The notes under the pieces are model-generated. The model was not told where the DNA came from. It saw nothing but the letters and a program-made list of their open reading frames with translations, and searched no databases. A stretch of 64,000 nucleotides of DNA, taken from assembly GCF_013267595.1 (NCBI RefSeq), contig NZ_CP054011.1, positions 476,147-540,146 on the forward strand, read 5' to 3'. The first letter of the stretch is position 1. Each line of letters starts with the position of its first letter. The translations under genes and the position numbers were made by a program. Source of the DNA: Prevotella melaninogenica. GTDB lineage: Bacteria; Bacteroidota; Bacteroidia; Bacteroidales; Bacteroidaceae. Of the stretch, positions 33,401 through 42,858 are shown in pieces.

Positions 33401-34747
33401 TTATAGGAATGGAGATAGCAGATGAGCAAACCAGCCACGGAAACGTTGCCATGGCGTACGCCACTGTTTCCACTTTGCTTCTGTAAGCTTAAAACTATCT
33501 TTCTTTTGGGCTTCAAAGAGTTCATCTAACTCATGTGTTGTACAAGCATCAACTATTACTGCATTCTCTTCACGATCCCATCGTAGACTTCTTGCATTTA
33601 GATTGGCTGACCCAACAGTACAGAATTGTCCGTCTACAGTAATAATTTTTGTGTGATGAAAACCTTTTTCATACATCCAGATTGTACAACCTTTCTTCAT
33701 TAATTGATGTGCATTATAGAATCCACAATCAGGAGTTAGTGGGATATCACTCTTTACACTCAGTAGGATTTCTACTTTTACACCTCGTTTTACGGCATTT
33801 CTTAATGCTTTTTTCAAGGCTCTGCTCAGTGTAAAATATGGGTTGATAAGTTTTATACTGTCCTTTGCATCATTGATAGCATTCACATAGAAATAACGGA
33901 TAATATCCTTAGAAATGTGTGGTTCACGGTTAATAATACCCACCATTTTACTTCCTGCACTTCCACAAGTGTCAGGCTTCAAGCCTTTTATGTAATCAGC
34001 GTTAGAGATTCCACGATAATATTTAGCACCATGTATTCTCTGTCCAGATGCTAAAAACCACATATTAAGAAAGATGTTCTGCAATGTATTTACCTCGTTT
34101 CCTTCGATTCTACAATGCATATCATGCCATGAACCAACAACTTCAGTACCATTAATATAATAGTCAGCCACATTCATTCCACCCGTATATGCAACCTTTC
34201 CATCTATAACAACAATCTTACGGTGGTCACGATTGAATATATCATGTAGCCAAGGGAACTCCATTGGCTTAAACTCATATATCTCAATGCCCTTTTCACG
34301 AATCGCTTTCAGGTGGCGTTTCCTCATGGGACGATTGTTACTTGCATTGCCAAAGCCATCAAAAACAGCTCTAACTTCAACTCCTTCTTTCGCTTTTGCC
34401 GCTAAATGTTGTATGAGTTCGTCATTGATAGAATCATTGCGAAAGTTGAAGTATTCCAAGTGAATACTCGAACGTGCTTGATCAATAGCCTTAAATAGAT
34501 CATTAAACTTATCTTTACCAGTCGTAAGTAAAGTTACTGAGTTGTTATGAGAGAAGTGTACATTCTTCTTGCGCAGCTGATTCACAATCATAGAATCGGC
34601 TCTATTCGCAAGTATCTCATGCCCTTTAGTCACAGTGCTTTCTGTCTCTGTTTGTGCTAAAAGGTATGTTGGAAATAGTATGTAACATAATACCATCACC
34701 CATGTAATAGCTTTTTTTGTATTAAAGTTCACTTTTCTTTCTCTCAT
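33401..34747 (-). CDS. cls: Phospholipase D-family cardiolipin synthase
   Basis: A 448-residue protein with a signal-like N-terminal segment (ITWVMVLCYILFPTYLLAQ). It has two complete HKD motifs: HRKIVVID (followed by GKVAYTGGMN) and HTKIITVD (followed by GQFCTVGSANLNARS). This is the bacterial cardiolipin synthase architecture that joins two phosphatidylglycerols, but the N-terminal signal instead of two membrane helices suggests a periplasmic-facing enzyme. The frame extends 12 codons further upstream; the MRERKVNF start gives a typical n-region. Convergent with the LuxR-type regulators (27-bp gap). Other phosphatidyl-transfer reactions remain possible. Confidence 0.82.
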   Translation of the reverse strand: MRERKVNFNTKKAITWVMVLCYILFPTYLLAQTETESTVTKGHEILANRADSMIVNQLRKKNVHFSHNNSVTLLTTGKDKFNDLFKAIDQARSSIHLEYFNFRNDSINDELIQHLAAKAKEGVEVRAVFDGFGNASNNRPMRKRHLKAIREKGIEIYEFKPMEFPWLHDIFNRDHRKIVVIDGKVAYTGGMNVADYYINGTEVVGSWHDMHCRIEGNEVNTLQNIFLNMWFLASGQRIHGAKYYRGISNADYIKGLKPDTCGSAGSKMVGIINREPHISKDIIRYFYVNAINDAKDSIKLINPYFTLSRALKKALRNAVKRGVKVEILLSVKSDIPLTPDCGFYNAHQLMKKGCTIWMYEKGFHHTKIITVDGQFCTVGSANLNARSLRWDREENAVIVDACTTHELDELFEAQKKDSFKLTEAKWKQWRTPWQRFRGWFAHLLSPFL

Positions 34748-34834
34748 TTTCGTCAATGGCAAACAATAACCTATGGCAAACAAAGGTTATGTTGCCCAAT
34801 ATAAATATCGTAGATAAGATAATAAAAACTATCT

Positions 34835-35806
34835 TTACAGCATACAACTATAATGGTCAACAACACCTAAGAAGTGTCTTTCCTCATCGCATACTAACAC
34901 TGTGTGTACCTTATTCTGCTGCATAATCTGTTGAATCTCTGTAATCTTCGTAGTTGGTAAGACTATCTTTGGTTCTCTTGTCATTATATCACTGACTGTA
35001 TGATCAAAGAACTCAGCCTGCCAACGTTCCATAGCTCTGCGGATATCACCATCCGTTATCAAGCCTATCACCTTTCCATTATCAAGCGATACACCCAAGC
35101 CAAGCTTGCCCTTACTAACATGTATGATAGCTTCTCCTAAGTGTATATCCTTTGGAATGATAGGAAGTTCATCTGAACGCATTACATCTTGTGCTGTAGT
35201 TAATAAGCGTTTTCCTAATTCTCCACCAGGGTGGAACTGTGCAAAGTCCTGTGGCTTAAAGTTACGAACACGCATAAGCGCTATCGCTAAGGCATCACCC
35301 ATGACAAGGGCTGCCGTTGTTGAACTTGTTGGAGCAAGGTTAAGAGGGCATGCTTCTTTCTCAACCCAAACCTTCAAATGAGCTGTAGAATATTTTGCCA
35401 ATAATGAATTCGGATTAGCACTCATTCCAATAATAGGAATATTCATGTGAAGTACCATTGGAATGAAGCGGAGTAGCTCGTCTGTCTGTCCTGAATTAGA
35501 TAATGCTAATACAACATCATCCTTTGTCATCACACCCAAATCGCCATGATAAACGTCCAGAGGGTTAACAAAGAATGCAGGTGTACCCGTAGAAGAAAGG
35601 GTTGCAGCAATCTTAGCACCTATATTTCCACTTTTGCCAACACCAGTAACGATAACCTTACCAGTACAATGGAACATTAGGCTAACAGCCTTATCAAAGT
35701 TCTCATCTAACTGGTTTATCAGATTAAGTGTAGCTTCAGCTTCTTCTTTGATACACTGTGTTGCATATGCTCTGACCTGTGTCAATCTTTGTTCTGCTTC
35801 GTTCAT
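34835..35806 (-). CDS. kdsD: D-arabinose 5-phosphate isomerase
   Basis: A 323-residue cytosolic enzyme (KpsF/GutQ family) that makes arabinose 5-phosphate from ribulose 5-phosphate, the first step to Kdo for LPS. The SIS domain (residues about 40-175) shows VTGVGKSGNIGAKIAATLSS, VYHGDLGVM and SNSGQTDELLRF. The segment FAQFHPGGELGKRL joins it to two CBS domains (about 200-323: VSLDNGKVIGLITDGDIRRA and VLVCDEERHFLGVVDHY). Length and order are standard. Its start overlaps the kdsA stop by 4 nt, an operon that places consecutive Kdo-pathway enzymes together. Confidence 0.93.
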   Translation of the reverse strand: MNEAEQRLTQVRAYATQCIKEEAEATLNLINQLDENFDKAVSLMFHCTGKVIVTGVGKSGNIGAKIAATLSSTGTPAFFVNPLDVYHGDLGVMTKDDVVLALSNSGQTDELLRFIPMVLHMNIPIIGMSANPNSLLAKYSTAHLKVWVEKEACPLNLAPTSSTTAALVMGDALAIALMRVRNFKPQDFAQFHPGGELGKRLLTTAQDVMRSDELPIIPKDIHLGEAIIHVSKGKLGLGVSLDNGKVIGLITDGDIRRAMERWQAEFFDHTVSDIMTREPKIVLPTTKITEIQQIMQQNKVHTVLVCDEERHFLGVVDHYSCML

Positions 35807-36561
35807 ACCAGTTTTCCTATTAATTCATCTAACTTCTCAAGTTCCAACATATTAGCTGCATCTGATAGTCCTGCGTCTGGAGTAGGGTGAACTTCAAAGA
35901 AGTAGCCTGTAGCACCAAAGGCTTTAGCTGCTAATGCCATCGAAGGTACAAACTTACGATCGCCAACTGTCTTACCATCTCCTGCACTTGGACGCTGTAC
36001 ACTATGTGTACAATCCATAATAACATTCGAAACGATTTCTTTCATATCAGGGATATTACGGAAGTCAACAACGAGGTTGTTATATCCAAAACTATTTCCA
36101 CGCTCAGTCAACCACACATCCTTAGCCCCACTTTCGTGACACTTTTGTACAGGATAACGCATATCTCTACCACTAAGAAACTGTGCTTTCTTGATGTTTA
36201 CAATCTTACCAGTCTTTGCTGCAGCCACTAATAAGTCAGTCTGACGACAAAGGAAAGCAGGAATCTGAATAACGTCAATAACTTCTCCAACAGCCTCAGC
36301 TTGATAGCTTTCATGAATATCGGTTAGCAATCGTAATCCGTACTTCTCCTTGATAGTTTGAAGCATCATAAGTCCTTTGTCAAGCCCTGGACCACGGAAA
36401 GAGTGTATGCTTGTACGATTAGCCTTATCAAAGCTTGCTTTAAAAATGATATCTATATCGTATTTCTTATTAAGCCTAACTAACTCTTCTGCAACCGTGT
36501 TGAGTAGTTCTTGGCTTTCAATAACGCAGGGACCTGCAATGAAAGTAGGTTTATTCATCAT
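35803..36561 (-). CDS. kdsA: 3-deoxy-8-phosphooctulonate (Kdo-8-P) synthase
   Basis: A 252-residue cytosolic enzyme condensing arabinose 5-phosphate with phosphoenolpyruvate to Kdo-8-phosphate. Diagnostic segments are FIAGPCVIES (residues about 7-16), FKASFDKANRTSIHSFRGPG, LLTDIHE, VDVIQIPAFLCRQTDLL, KKAQFLSGRDM, LTERGNSFGYNNLVVDFRN and FFEVHPTPD. The metal-dependence Cys of the N-terminal GPC motif is present. Either of two adjacent ATG codons could start it. First gene of the kdsA-kdsD operon, with a good promoter at 36627-36658. Confidence 0.95.
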   Translation of the reverse strand: MMNKPTFIAGPCVIESQELLNTVAEELVRLNKKYDIDIIFKASFDKANRTSIHSFRGPGLDKGLMMLQTIKEKYGLRLLTDIHESYQAEAVGEVIDVIQIPAFLCRQTDLLVAAAKTGKIVNIKKAQFLSGRDMRYPVQKCHESGAKDVWLTERGNSFGYNNLVVDFRNIPDMKEIVSNVIMDCTHSVQRPSAGDGKTVGDRKFVPSMALAAKAFGATGYFFEVHPTPDAGLSDAANMLELEKLDELIGKLV

Positions 36562-36626
36562 AATTCAATAGTATATAATGCTCCTGTTACTACAAAAATA
36601 TTGATATATTCTCCCAAGAGTTACTG

Positions 36627-36658
36627 CAAAGTTATATATAATAAGGTGAACAGACAAA
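36627..36658 (-). promoter_or_regulatory. Predicted kdsA-kdsD promoter
   Basis: On the minus strand TTTG (complement of 36655-36658), exactly 20 nt, then TAACTTTG (complement of 36627-36634): a full match to the Bacteroidota consensus, 66 bp before the start codon. Confidence 0.65.
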
Positions 36659-36704
36659 TGATTAACGTTCATTTAGATGTTTAAAGTAAAACTTATGCAT
36701 AAAA

Positions 36705-36736
36705 TTTGGTTGTTTAATAGAAAACCTTTTACTTTG
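36705..36736 (+). promoter_or_regulatory. Predicted promoter of the beta-barrel gene
   Basis: TTTG at 36705-36708, 20 nt, then TTACTTTG at 36729-36736 (one mismatch to TAnnTTTG). The leader is about 85 nt. Divergent from the kdsA promoter. Confidence 0.5.
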
Positions 36737-36829
36737 CACCCAGAAAACAACGCTTATTACCCCTTTATGGGTGGTATGTAGCATAAGGTAAATAGATTTA
36801 GTTCAATATTAATTTAAAAGTTTTCTATT

Positions 36830-37381
36830 ATGAAAAAGATTTTATTGTCATTTGCTGTAGCATGTGTATCACTTGCAGCAAGTGCACAGGGTTATGTTGG
36901 TGGTAGCGTAGGTATTGCTTCATCAAAGACAGATGGTTCTGATGCTGTTACAACTTATCAGTTCCTCCCAGAGATTGGTGTTAATCTCGACGAGAACTGG
37001 TCAATCGGTACAGTAGTTGGTTGGGGTAAAGGTAATCCTGTTCAGTATGAGGGCGAATCTCGTAACTATTTCAAGATTGCACCATACGCACGTTACACAT
37101 TTGTGCGTTCTAAGTATGTAAATGCTTTCGTAGAGGGTGGTTTTGGTTATACTCATTACAACCACGCTCACACTGGTGGCGCTTCTATTAATGAGTGGGA
37201 AGCAGGTTTGAGACCAGGTCTCGCAGTTAACCTCAGTCCAAAGGTAAGTTTTGTAACTCGTGTTGGTTTCGTTGGATGGAAGTCTGCTAAGTATGACGTA
37301 AGTGGTGCTAAGGCAAATAACGTTTGGGGTGCATCTCTTAACGGTAATGATATCACTTTCGGTGTTTACTACAACTTCTAA
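36830..37381 (+). CDS. Small outer-membrane beta-barrel protein
   Basis: A 183-residue protein with a cleavable signal peptide (KKILLSFAVACVSLAASAQG) followed by eight or so amphipathic strands rich in Gly and aromatic residues, ending in the outer-membrane-type C terminus DITFGVYYNF. The size fits an eight-stranded barrel of the OmpA/OmpW-like porin family. Codon use is strongly biased and both promoter and terminator are strong, which suggests high expression (inference). No specific function can be assigned. Confidence 0.85.
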   Translation: MKKILLSFAVACVSLAASAQGYVGGSVGIASSKTDGSDAVTTYQFLPEIGVNLDENWSIGTVVGWGKGNPVQYEGESRNYFKIAPYARYTFVRSKYVNAFVEGGFGYTHYNHAHTGGASINEWEAGLRPGLAVNLSPKVSFVTRVGFVGWKSAKYDVSGAKANNVWGASLNGNDITFGVYYNF

Positions 37382-37407
37382 AGAGTTTATCTGAAGAAAC
37401 TTAATAT

Positions 37408-37444
37408 ATAAAAAGAGGGATGCATCTTGCATCCCTCTTTTTAT
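37408..37444 (+). terminator. Terminator of the beta-barrel gene
   Basis: The perfect stem ATAAAAAGAGGGATGC / GCATCCCTCTTTTTAT with a 5-nt loop ends in a T run, 27 bp after the stop codon. Beyond it, 37445-37808 shows nothing I can identify. Confidence 0.9.
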
Positions 37445-37808
37445 ATGGTAATTGGAGTGTTTTTTGTTTTATACTTGTCAATATTTCTCCTCTTCATGAC
37501 ATCTAACCAATCTTTATTATATTTCAATCTTCTAAAAGATATTCTTTTGCTCTCTTACTAACACTCTTTTAAATGCTGAATAAGTATCTTCTTCTTCAAT
37601 GAGATGTTGGACTATTGATATGTTGATAGTTACAAGTGTCTTAAGAAAACGTGTTTTTGTTTATTTTATTGAGAGTTATATTGTTGTTCTGCAATTACTT
37701 ATCAATACAATAGCTGCTGATATTTATAGAAAAGCAAGTAATAACTTTGTTATCATGTACTTGTATTCACTGTTCCTAACGTCAAGTTACTTTCTTTTCA
37801 ACAATATA

Positions 37809-37885
37809 TAAGCTTAGTGTTTATGCTCCGCACCATCAGTGCTAAGGCTTAACACCACATGTGTTAAGCATCAACACGCTCGCAG
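37809..37885. repeat. 22-bp-phased palindrome array E (2 full units with decayed units on each side)
   Basis: Full units begin at 37831 and 37853 (centres CATCA, CACAT). A unit at 37875 keeps CAC but not GTG, and a GTG at 37817-37819 is in phase for an earlier unit. The spacing is again exactly 22 bp. Confidence 0.8.
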
Positions 37886-37893
37886 GAGAGAGC

Positions 37894-37943
37894 AAAAAGG
37901 GCTTATTATTGTCATCATATTATGATGGAACAAGCCTTTTTTA
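37894..37943 (-). terminator. Hairpin terminator, probably the original terminator of the MscS gene
   Basis: AAAAAGGGCTT pairs with AAGCCTTTTTT around an inner partly paired ATCATATTATGAT stem. On the minus strand it ends in a T run. The IS982-type element at 38005-39131 now separates it from the MscS gene. Confidence 0.65.
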
Positions 37944-38004
37944 CTAAATGGAAGAGGACTTTTTTCGATTCTAATCATCTCAAAGCTAAATAAATAGACT
38001 AATA

Positions 38005-39131
38005 ACCTGAACTCGGGATAAGAAATGTCTGTAAAAAGTTGGTAATCTCATTATATTTTTGTAACTTTATAGTTGAAAATCAATTATTTACAATAAACAT
38101 AACGATGATTACCAAGGACAAAATTACTGAAATTTTCTGTATTGCAGATGATTTCTGCAAAGAGTTTGAGTTAGAAACTGATAAAATAGGTCTCTCAGAA
38201 AAGAATAAAGGATGTCATCGCCATCGCAGGTGGCGTATGAGTAAGTCTGAAATCATAACGATTTTAATTTGCTTTCACTTTAATTCCTATCGTAATTTTC
38301 GTCACTATTATACCTTTTTCGTAAAAGAGCATTTAGCAGATTTATTTCCAAATCAATTGTCTTATAATCGTTTTCTTGAATTAGAGGCAAGAGTCTCTGT
38401 AGAGATGATGATGTTCCTGCAGATATGTTGTTTTGGGAGGTGTACTGGTATTAGTTTTATTGACTCAACTTGTATTCCAGTTTGTCATAATAAACGTATT
38501 TGTCGCAATAAGGTTTTTAGAAATTATGCAACAAGGGGTAAGAGTACAATGGGATGGTATTTTGGATTCAAACTACATCTTATCTGTAATGAAAGAGGTG
38601 AGATTCTAAACTTTATGCTCACTAAAGCAAATGTTGATGACCGAGACGAAAATGTATTTAACAGGTTGACAGACAATGTATTTGGTAAATTGTTTGCAGA
38701 CAAAGGGTACATTTCTCAAGGATTATTTGAGCGATTGTTCAATGATGGAATAAATTTAGTTACGGGCATTAGGAGTAACATGAAAAATAAACTGATGCCA
38801 CTTTATGATAGACTTCTTTTAAGGAAAAGATCTGTAATAGAGACTATCAATGATGAGCTAAAGAATGTAGCTCAATTAGTGCATTCAAGGCATAGAAGCA
38901 TATTTAATTTCGCAATGAATGTTCTCTCTGCTATTGCAGCCTACAGCTTCTTTGAGAAGAAGCCAGCAGTGAACATAGACTTTGCTATAGAGCAACATTC
39001 GGGACAGCTTACATTATTCTAAAGTAATCTGTTTTATTATTATCTTTAGACCCAATCAAAAGATTGAGTCTAAAGAGCCGTTGTACTAAACCAAACAGAA
39101 GAGTGATATGATACTTATCCCGAGTTCAGGT
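38005..39131 (+). mobile_element. IS982-family insertion sequence, apparently complete
   Basis: The 1127-bp element is bounded by inverted repeats ACCTGAACTCGGGATAAG (38005-38022) and its complement (39114-39131). It is flanked by the direct repeat TAATA (38000-38004 and 39132-39136), a likely target duplication. It carries one full-length transposase gene. It inserted 7 bp beyond the stop codon of the MscS gene. Confidence 0.85.
38105..39022 (+). CDS. IS982-family transposase
   Basis: A 305-residue DDE transposase of the IS982 family. The N terminus (ITKDKITEIFCIADDFCKEF) and the segments SYNRFLELEARV, DSTCIPVCHNKRI (first Asp), RGKSTMGWYFGFKLHLICNE, ANVDDRDENVF, FADKGYISQGL (second Asp region) and RSVIETINDELKNV (Glu) follow the family order. 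No stop or frameshift is seen, so it may be active. The reading frame is open further upstream, but MITKDKIT is the family-like start. Confidence 0.88.
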   Translation: MITKDKITEIFCIADDFCKEFELETDKIGLSEKNKGCHRHRRWRMSKSEIITILICFHFNSYRNFRHYYTFFVKEHLADLFPNQLSYNRFLELEARVSVEMMMFLQICCFGRCTGISFIDSTCIPVCHNKRICRNKVFRNYATRGKSTMGWYFGFKLHLICNERGEILNFMLTKANVDDRDENVFNRLTDNVFGKLFADKGYISQGLFERLFNDGINLVTGIRSNMKNKLMPLYDRLLLRKRSVIETINDELKNVAQLVHSRHRSIFNFAMNVLSAIAAYSFFEKKPAVNIDFAIEQHSGQLTLF

Positions 39132-39138
39132 TAATACT

Positions 39139-41502
39139 TTAGATCTCTTGTTGATGCTTAATAGTAATCTCACGTTGTGGGAATGGGATTTCAATACCAT
39201 TATTGTTTAACGTATCATAGATACATTCCATAATAACCGCAATGTCATTTCCCTGTGTTAATACATTTAGCCAAACAAGAATCTTCAGTGTGATACAGCT
39301 ATCATCGAAGCTTTGAAGTCTGACAATAATATCCTTTTTTTCATTAGTGATACCAAGTTTAGCGATAGCATCTTTAAGAAGTTCTCTTACTTCTTTTACA
39401 TTCGTACCATATGCAACACCAACTTGAATAGTTCCCACCTCATAACCATCATTCTTGGTCATGTTTTTATAGTTCTTAGTGAAGAGTTGTGAGTTTTGGA
39501 AAGCAATCGTAGAACCATCAAGTGCATCAATCACTGTCGAGGTATAGTTTATGGAACTTACCTTACCACGTATACCGTCACAGATGATATAATCGCCAAT
39601 CTTAATACGTCCAGCCATCAAAGAAATACCATAATAGATGTTTTCAAGAATATCCTTCATGGCGAAACCGATACCCGTTGACAAGCCACCTGTCACAACA
39701 ACTAACCATGTGCTGCTGACTTTGAAGAAGCCAAGGGTAATCAATAACCAAGCTCCCCATACGATTACTTGTAATACGTTGATATACATCGTAGCACGCG
39801 CCTCGGCTGTAGATGGGTCATTGCGTTTGAGATATAACTTGATAGCATCTCGAATCGTTAGATTCAGATAATTAAAGATGAACCATAGGATAGTTACCAC
39901 AGCTATTGAGTAAACACTAATCTGTATCTTATCAGAATCAATAAAGTTGGCACGGAATAAGTTCCATGTCAATCCACTAAGATTAAAGACATCAGTTGCC
40001 CAATAAATAGCAAGGATAAATGATATTACCAAAGCTGTTGGAATGAGAACAATGTCAACAAAACGAAGAAGCCACACCTTTGCTGGTGATAGTTTCTTTA
40101 TTGGATGTTTCTCCCTGTACTGGTTGAGGTAGTCTTTGAAGAAAGCAATTGTAAGAATACAAGCCAACTGCATTGACCACCAAATGATTACCTGAACGGC
40201 AAACATTGTGTATCCTATCGATGCACTTATAAGTGAGAAGATGAATACAAATTGAGAGATATATGCAAAGTTTAAGTCGTAATGAGGTACAAGCTTATGA
40301 TATTTGTGTATCATTCTTGCCTGCCACAATGTGTCTATGAATAATAAAGGTGTGAAGAGAAGAGTTACGACTGAGCTTGGTAGCATCACGATACGAAACG
40401 CAATGACAAAGAAGCCAATCATAATCAAGGGATAGTAAATACGGTAAGCATTATGTGTCTGTGAACCTTCTACACGTAGAAGCAATGATGCAAAAATGAC
40501 AGATAGCATCCATGTGTACTCCAAAAGTAGGCTGCAAGCCATGTGTACGAAGTTAGAAGGCGAGAACAATCGGATAATGATAAGTACAATACTGAATGTA
40601 ATGACAGAAGCAAGCATAATGATACAAGTACGCTTGGCAAGGAAACTTTGACTCTTCTGCTCGAAACGATTTGTCTTCATAACTCGTGTTACAAGGAATC
40701 GAATACTCAGATAATTAATGATAATGGCTATCAAACCATAAATCAGAATCATACTGAAGAGTGTGATAATCCATTTTACATCCCATTGAGATACTACAAC
40801 AGTGTTTGGGGTATATTTTTCAGAGAGTGTCGTGTTCATCTGACTAAGACGAAAACGAACCGATTTAAGAACCTTGAAGTAGCTATCTCCTGTGTTTGTA
40901 AAGATGCCTGACTGAATCTCGGCATAGCGTTTTTGGGCATAGGCATCAAGTGCCTGCAACTGATGCTGGCTGTAATTGTAGTATTGTATATATTCTTGAT
41001 AAGAATCATTGCGCTCCTTTAACATTCTTCGAATACTTACAGCAAGAGTAAGACATACGTTTCGGTCGGTCTTCATTTTTTGAGTAAGACCGAAGGTATA
41101 CATCGTACTAAGCACATTGACAAGGGAGTCATAGCGCGCTATTTCTTCGTTACTTTCCGTGATAAGGTCATGAAAAGGACGTGTCTTTGTTTGGAAATCT
41201 TTCCATAATTCAGTTGCTTGTTGGCAAGCATAGGTAAGGTCAAAGATGTTGTCCGTCTTCTGTGAATAAAGCATCAATGATACTTGAGCTGACTTATCAC
41301 CAATTTCTTTTAACTGATTTGTCACTTGTTCAGTTATGAATCTTGAATTATTCAGCTGCTTTGTTTGTTCAAGATGCTGTGCAATCAATTCATGGCGTAG
41401 CACTTGGAGTGAGTTTTTCAGTGAGTCCTCCTGCAGTACAGCATTTGCAGGAAGGGTCAGGATGAACAGCAATATGGTGATAAAGAATAGCTTTTTGCGC
41501 AT
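39139..41502 (-). CDS. Large MscS-family mechanosensitive channel
   Basis: A 787-residue protein with a signal peptide (FFITILLFILTLPANA), a periplasmic helical region of about 230 residues with coiled-coil potential (heptad-rich QVTNQLKEIGDKSAQVSLML), then about ten membrane segments, and a C-terminal MscS core (residues about 600-780). The pore helix segment is VVVTGGLSTGIGFAMKDILE, with the beta domain IKIGDYIICDGIRGKVSSINY. This resembles MscK/YbdG-like large channels that release solutes on hypo-osmotic shock from the inner membrane. An IS982-type element sits 7 bp after the stop, between the gene and its probable terminator at 37894-37943. Confidence 0.88.
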   Translation of the reverse strand: MRKKLFFITILLFILTLPANAVLQEDSLKNSLQVLRHELIAQHLEQTKQLNNSRFITEQVTNQLKEIGDKSAQVSLMLYSQKTDNIFDLTYACQQATELWKDFQTKTRPFHDLITESNEEIARYDSLVNVLSTMYTFGLTQKMKTDRNVCLTLAVSIRRMLKERNDSYQEYIQYYNYSQHQLQALDAYAQKRYAEIQSGIFTNTGDSYFKVLKSVRFRLSQMNTTLSEKYTPNTVVVSQWDVKWIITLFSMILIYGLIAIIINYLSIRFLVTRVMKTNRFEQKSQSFLAKRTCIIMLASVITFSIVLIIIRLFSPSNFVHMACSLLLEYTWMLSVIFASLLLRVEGSQTHNAYRIYYPLIMIGFFVIAFRIVMLPSSVVTLLFTPLLFIDTLWQARMIHKYHKLVPHYDLNFAYISQFVFIFSLISASIGYTMFAVQVIIWWSMQLACILTIAFFKDYLNQYREKHPIKKLSPAKVWLLRFVDIVLIPTALVISFILAIYWATDVFNLSGLTWNLFRANFIDSDKIQISVYSIAVVTILWFIFNYLNLTIRDAIKLYLKRNDPSTAEARATMYINVLQVIVWGAWLLITLGFFKVSSTWLVVVTGGLSTGIGFAMKDILENIYYGISLMAGRIKIGDYIICDGIRGKVSSINYTSTVIDALDGSTIAFQNSQLFTKNYKNMTKNDGYEVGTIQVGVAYGTNVKEVRELLKDAIAKLGITNEKKDIIVRLQSFDDSCITLKILVWLNVLTQGNDIAVIMECIYDTLNNNGIEIPFPQREITIKHQQEI

Positions 41503-41686
41503 ATCTATTTGTTGTAAAGAATAGTTTTTATGATTGTTTTAATGTCTACAAAGGTACGCAAAGTTTGTCATTTAGACTTATATCGGAATGTAAAATGATA
41601 CTAAAGATGTCTTTGTATGTGCTTTTCTTGGGTTATAATTCATATAAATGGATAAAAAATAGTAAGTTTGCACAAAAAAATATACT

Positions 41687-42577
41687 ATGATATTAATTGC
41701 TGATAGCGGAGGATCTAAGACTGACTGGGCATTGATTAGCTTGCCCACAGATACAAGTAAGTATGTTCTGAAAGTTCGTACACAAGGAGTAAATCCTTTT
41801 CATCAGTCGAAGGAAGTTATTTTGAAGATTTTAGAGCAGGAGCTAAAGCCTGTACTATACAAGGCTGCAGAGCAAAATGATAGCTTTTTACCAAAGAAAG
41901 ATATAGCAGAATATGTCTCACAGATAGCTTTTTATGGAGCAGGCTGTACAAAGAATCTTTCTTCAGTTGTGAGTGAAGCACTTACGGTTTCATTTCCTTC
42001 AGCGTTGATAAAGGTGGAGAGTGACTTGTTAGGGGCTGCACATGCTGTCTGTGGATACGATGCGGGTATTGCTTGTATTTTAGGTACTGGTGCCAATAGC
42101 TGTCAGTATGATGGCGAGAATATTGTGGCAAATGTTCCGCCTTTAGGTTATATTTTAGGGGATGAAGGTAGTGGAGCAGTACTTGGCAAGTTGCTACTCA
42201 ATGGTATTTTTAAGGGTGATTTATCTACAGAGATACGCGATTTATATTTAGAGTGGAGTGGTTTAACCTATCCAGAAATCATTGATAAAGTTTATCGTCA
42301 ACCGCTTGCGAATCGCTACTTAGGAGGTATTTCTAAGTTTATTAAAGAGAACTTACAATATGCTGAATTAGAATCTTTAGTAAGATTTAACTTCGATAAT
42401 TTCTTTAAGAAAAATATCTTGAAGTATACAACAACCTCAGTTCGTAAAATTTCTGCTGTTGGCGGTATTGCGGCTGCTTTTGAAGAACAGTTAAGAATGA
42501 GTGCCAGTACTTTTAATTTTAAAGTTGGTAAGGTGATAGCTTCACCAATAGATGGATTGATAGAATATTATTCTTAA
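41687..42577 (+). CDS. BadF/BadG-type ATPase, N-acetylglucosamine-kinase-like
   Basis: A 296-residue ASKHA-fold kinase. The phosphate-1 motif is LIADSGGSKTDWALI (residues about 3-17), the phosphate-2 region is ACILGTGANSCQYDG, followed by GYILGDEGSGAVLGK and the adenosine-site VGGIAAAF. It lacks iron-sulfur cysteines of the true benzoyl-CoA reductase activators, so it belongs with the BadF/NagK sugar-kinase-like group that phosphorylates N-acetylglucosamine or related amino sugars, perhaps in cell-wall recycling (inference). A TAAGTTTG box lies at 41663-41670, 16 bp before the start. Confidence 0.82.
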   Translation: MILIADSGGSKTDWALISLPTDTSKYVLKVRTQGVNPFHQSKEVILKILEQELKPVLYKAAEQNDSFLPKKDIAEYVSQIAFYGAGCTKNLSSVVSEALTVSFPSALIKVESDLLGAAHAVCGYDAGIACILGTGANSCQYDGENIVANVPPLGYILGDEGSGAVLGKLLLNGIFKGDLSTEIRDLYLEWSGLTYPEIIDKVYRQPLANRYLGGISKFIKENLQYAELESLVRFNFDNFFKKNILKYTTTSVRKISAVGGIAAAFEEQLRMSASTFNFKVGKVIASPIDGLIEYYS

Positions 42578-42758
42578 TTTGTTTTCTTTCATGTAAGCTG
42601 TCGATAAGATATTTTCATGGACAACTTCATTAGTAACCTAATTGTCGTAAGAAGTAAACATGTCGTATTTGATAGACTTCGTATTATCGTCTTGTAAATC
42701 TGCCAATACATCGTTTGTAAAGTGGAGTTTGCAAAAAGTGGTGTGTTTTTCTGCTTAA

Positions 42759-42800
42759 TTTGCACACGTTCTCAAATATTTTTGTATCTTTGCACACGTT
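42759..42800 (+). promoter_or_regulatory. nuo operon promoter with repeated TTTGCACACGTT
   Basis: TTTG at 42759-42762 and TATCTTTG at 42785-42792 are spaced by 22 nt. The 12-mer TTTGCACACGTT occurs twice, at 42759-42770 and 42789-42800, exactly 30 bp apart, covering the -33 and the -7/+1 regions. The repeats could be an operator. The leader to nuoA is about 60 nt. Confidence 0.55.
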
Positions 42801-42858
42801 TTGAAACATGTTTTCTTAGAGCAAGATTGAACAATTAAATTATAGCTATATAAAGTTT

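Noticed and set aside
37599..37811. 70-codon open frame as a small membrane protein
   Set aside because: A/T-rich sequence, no promoter or initiation context, hydrophobicity explained by T-rich codons.
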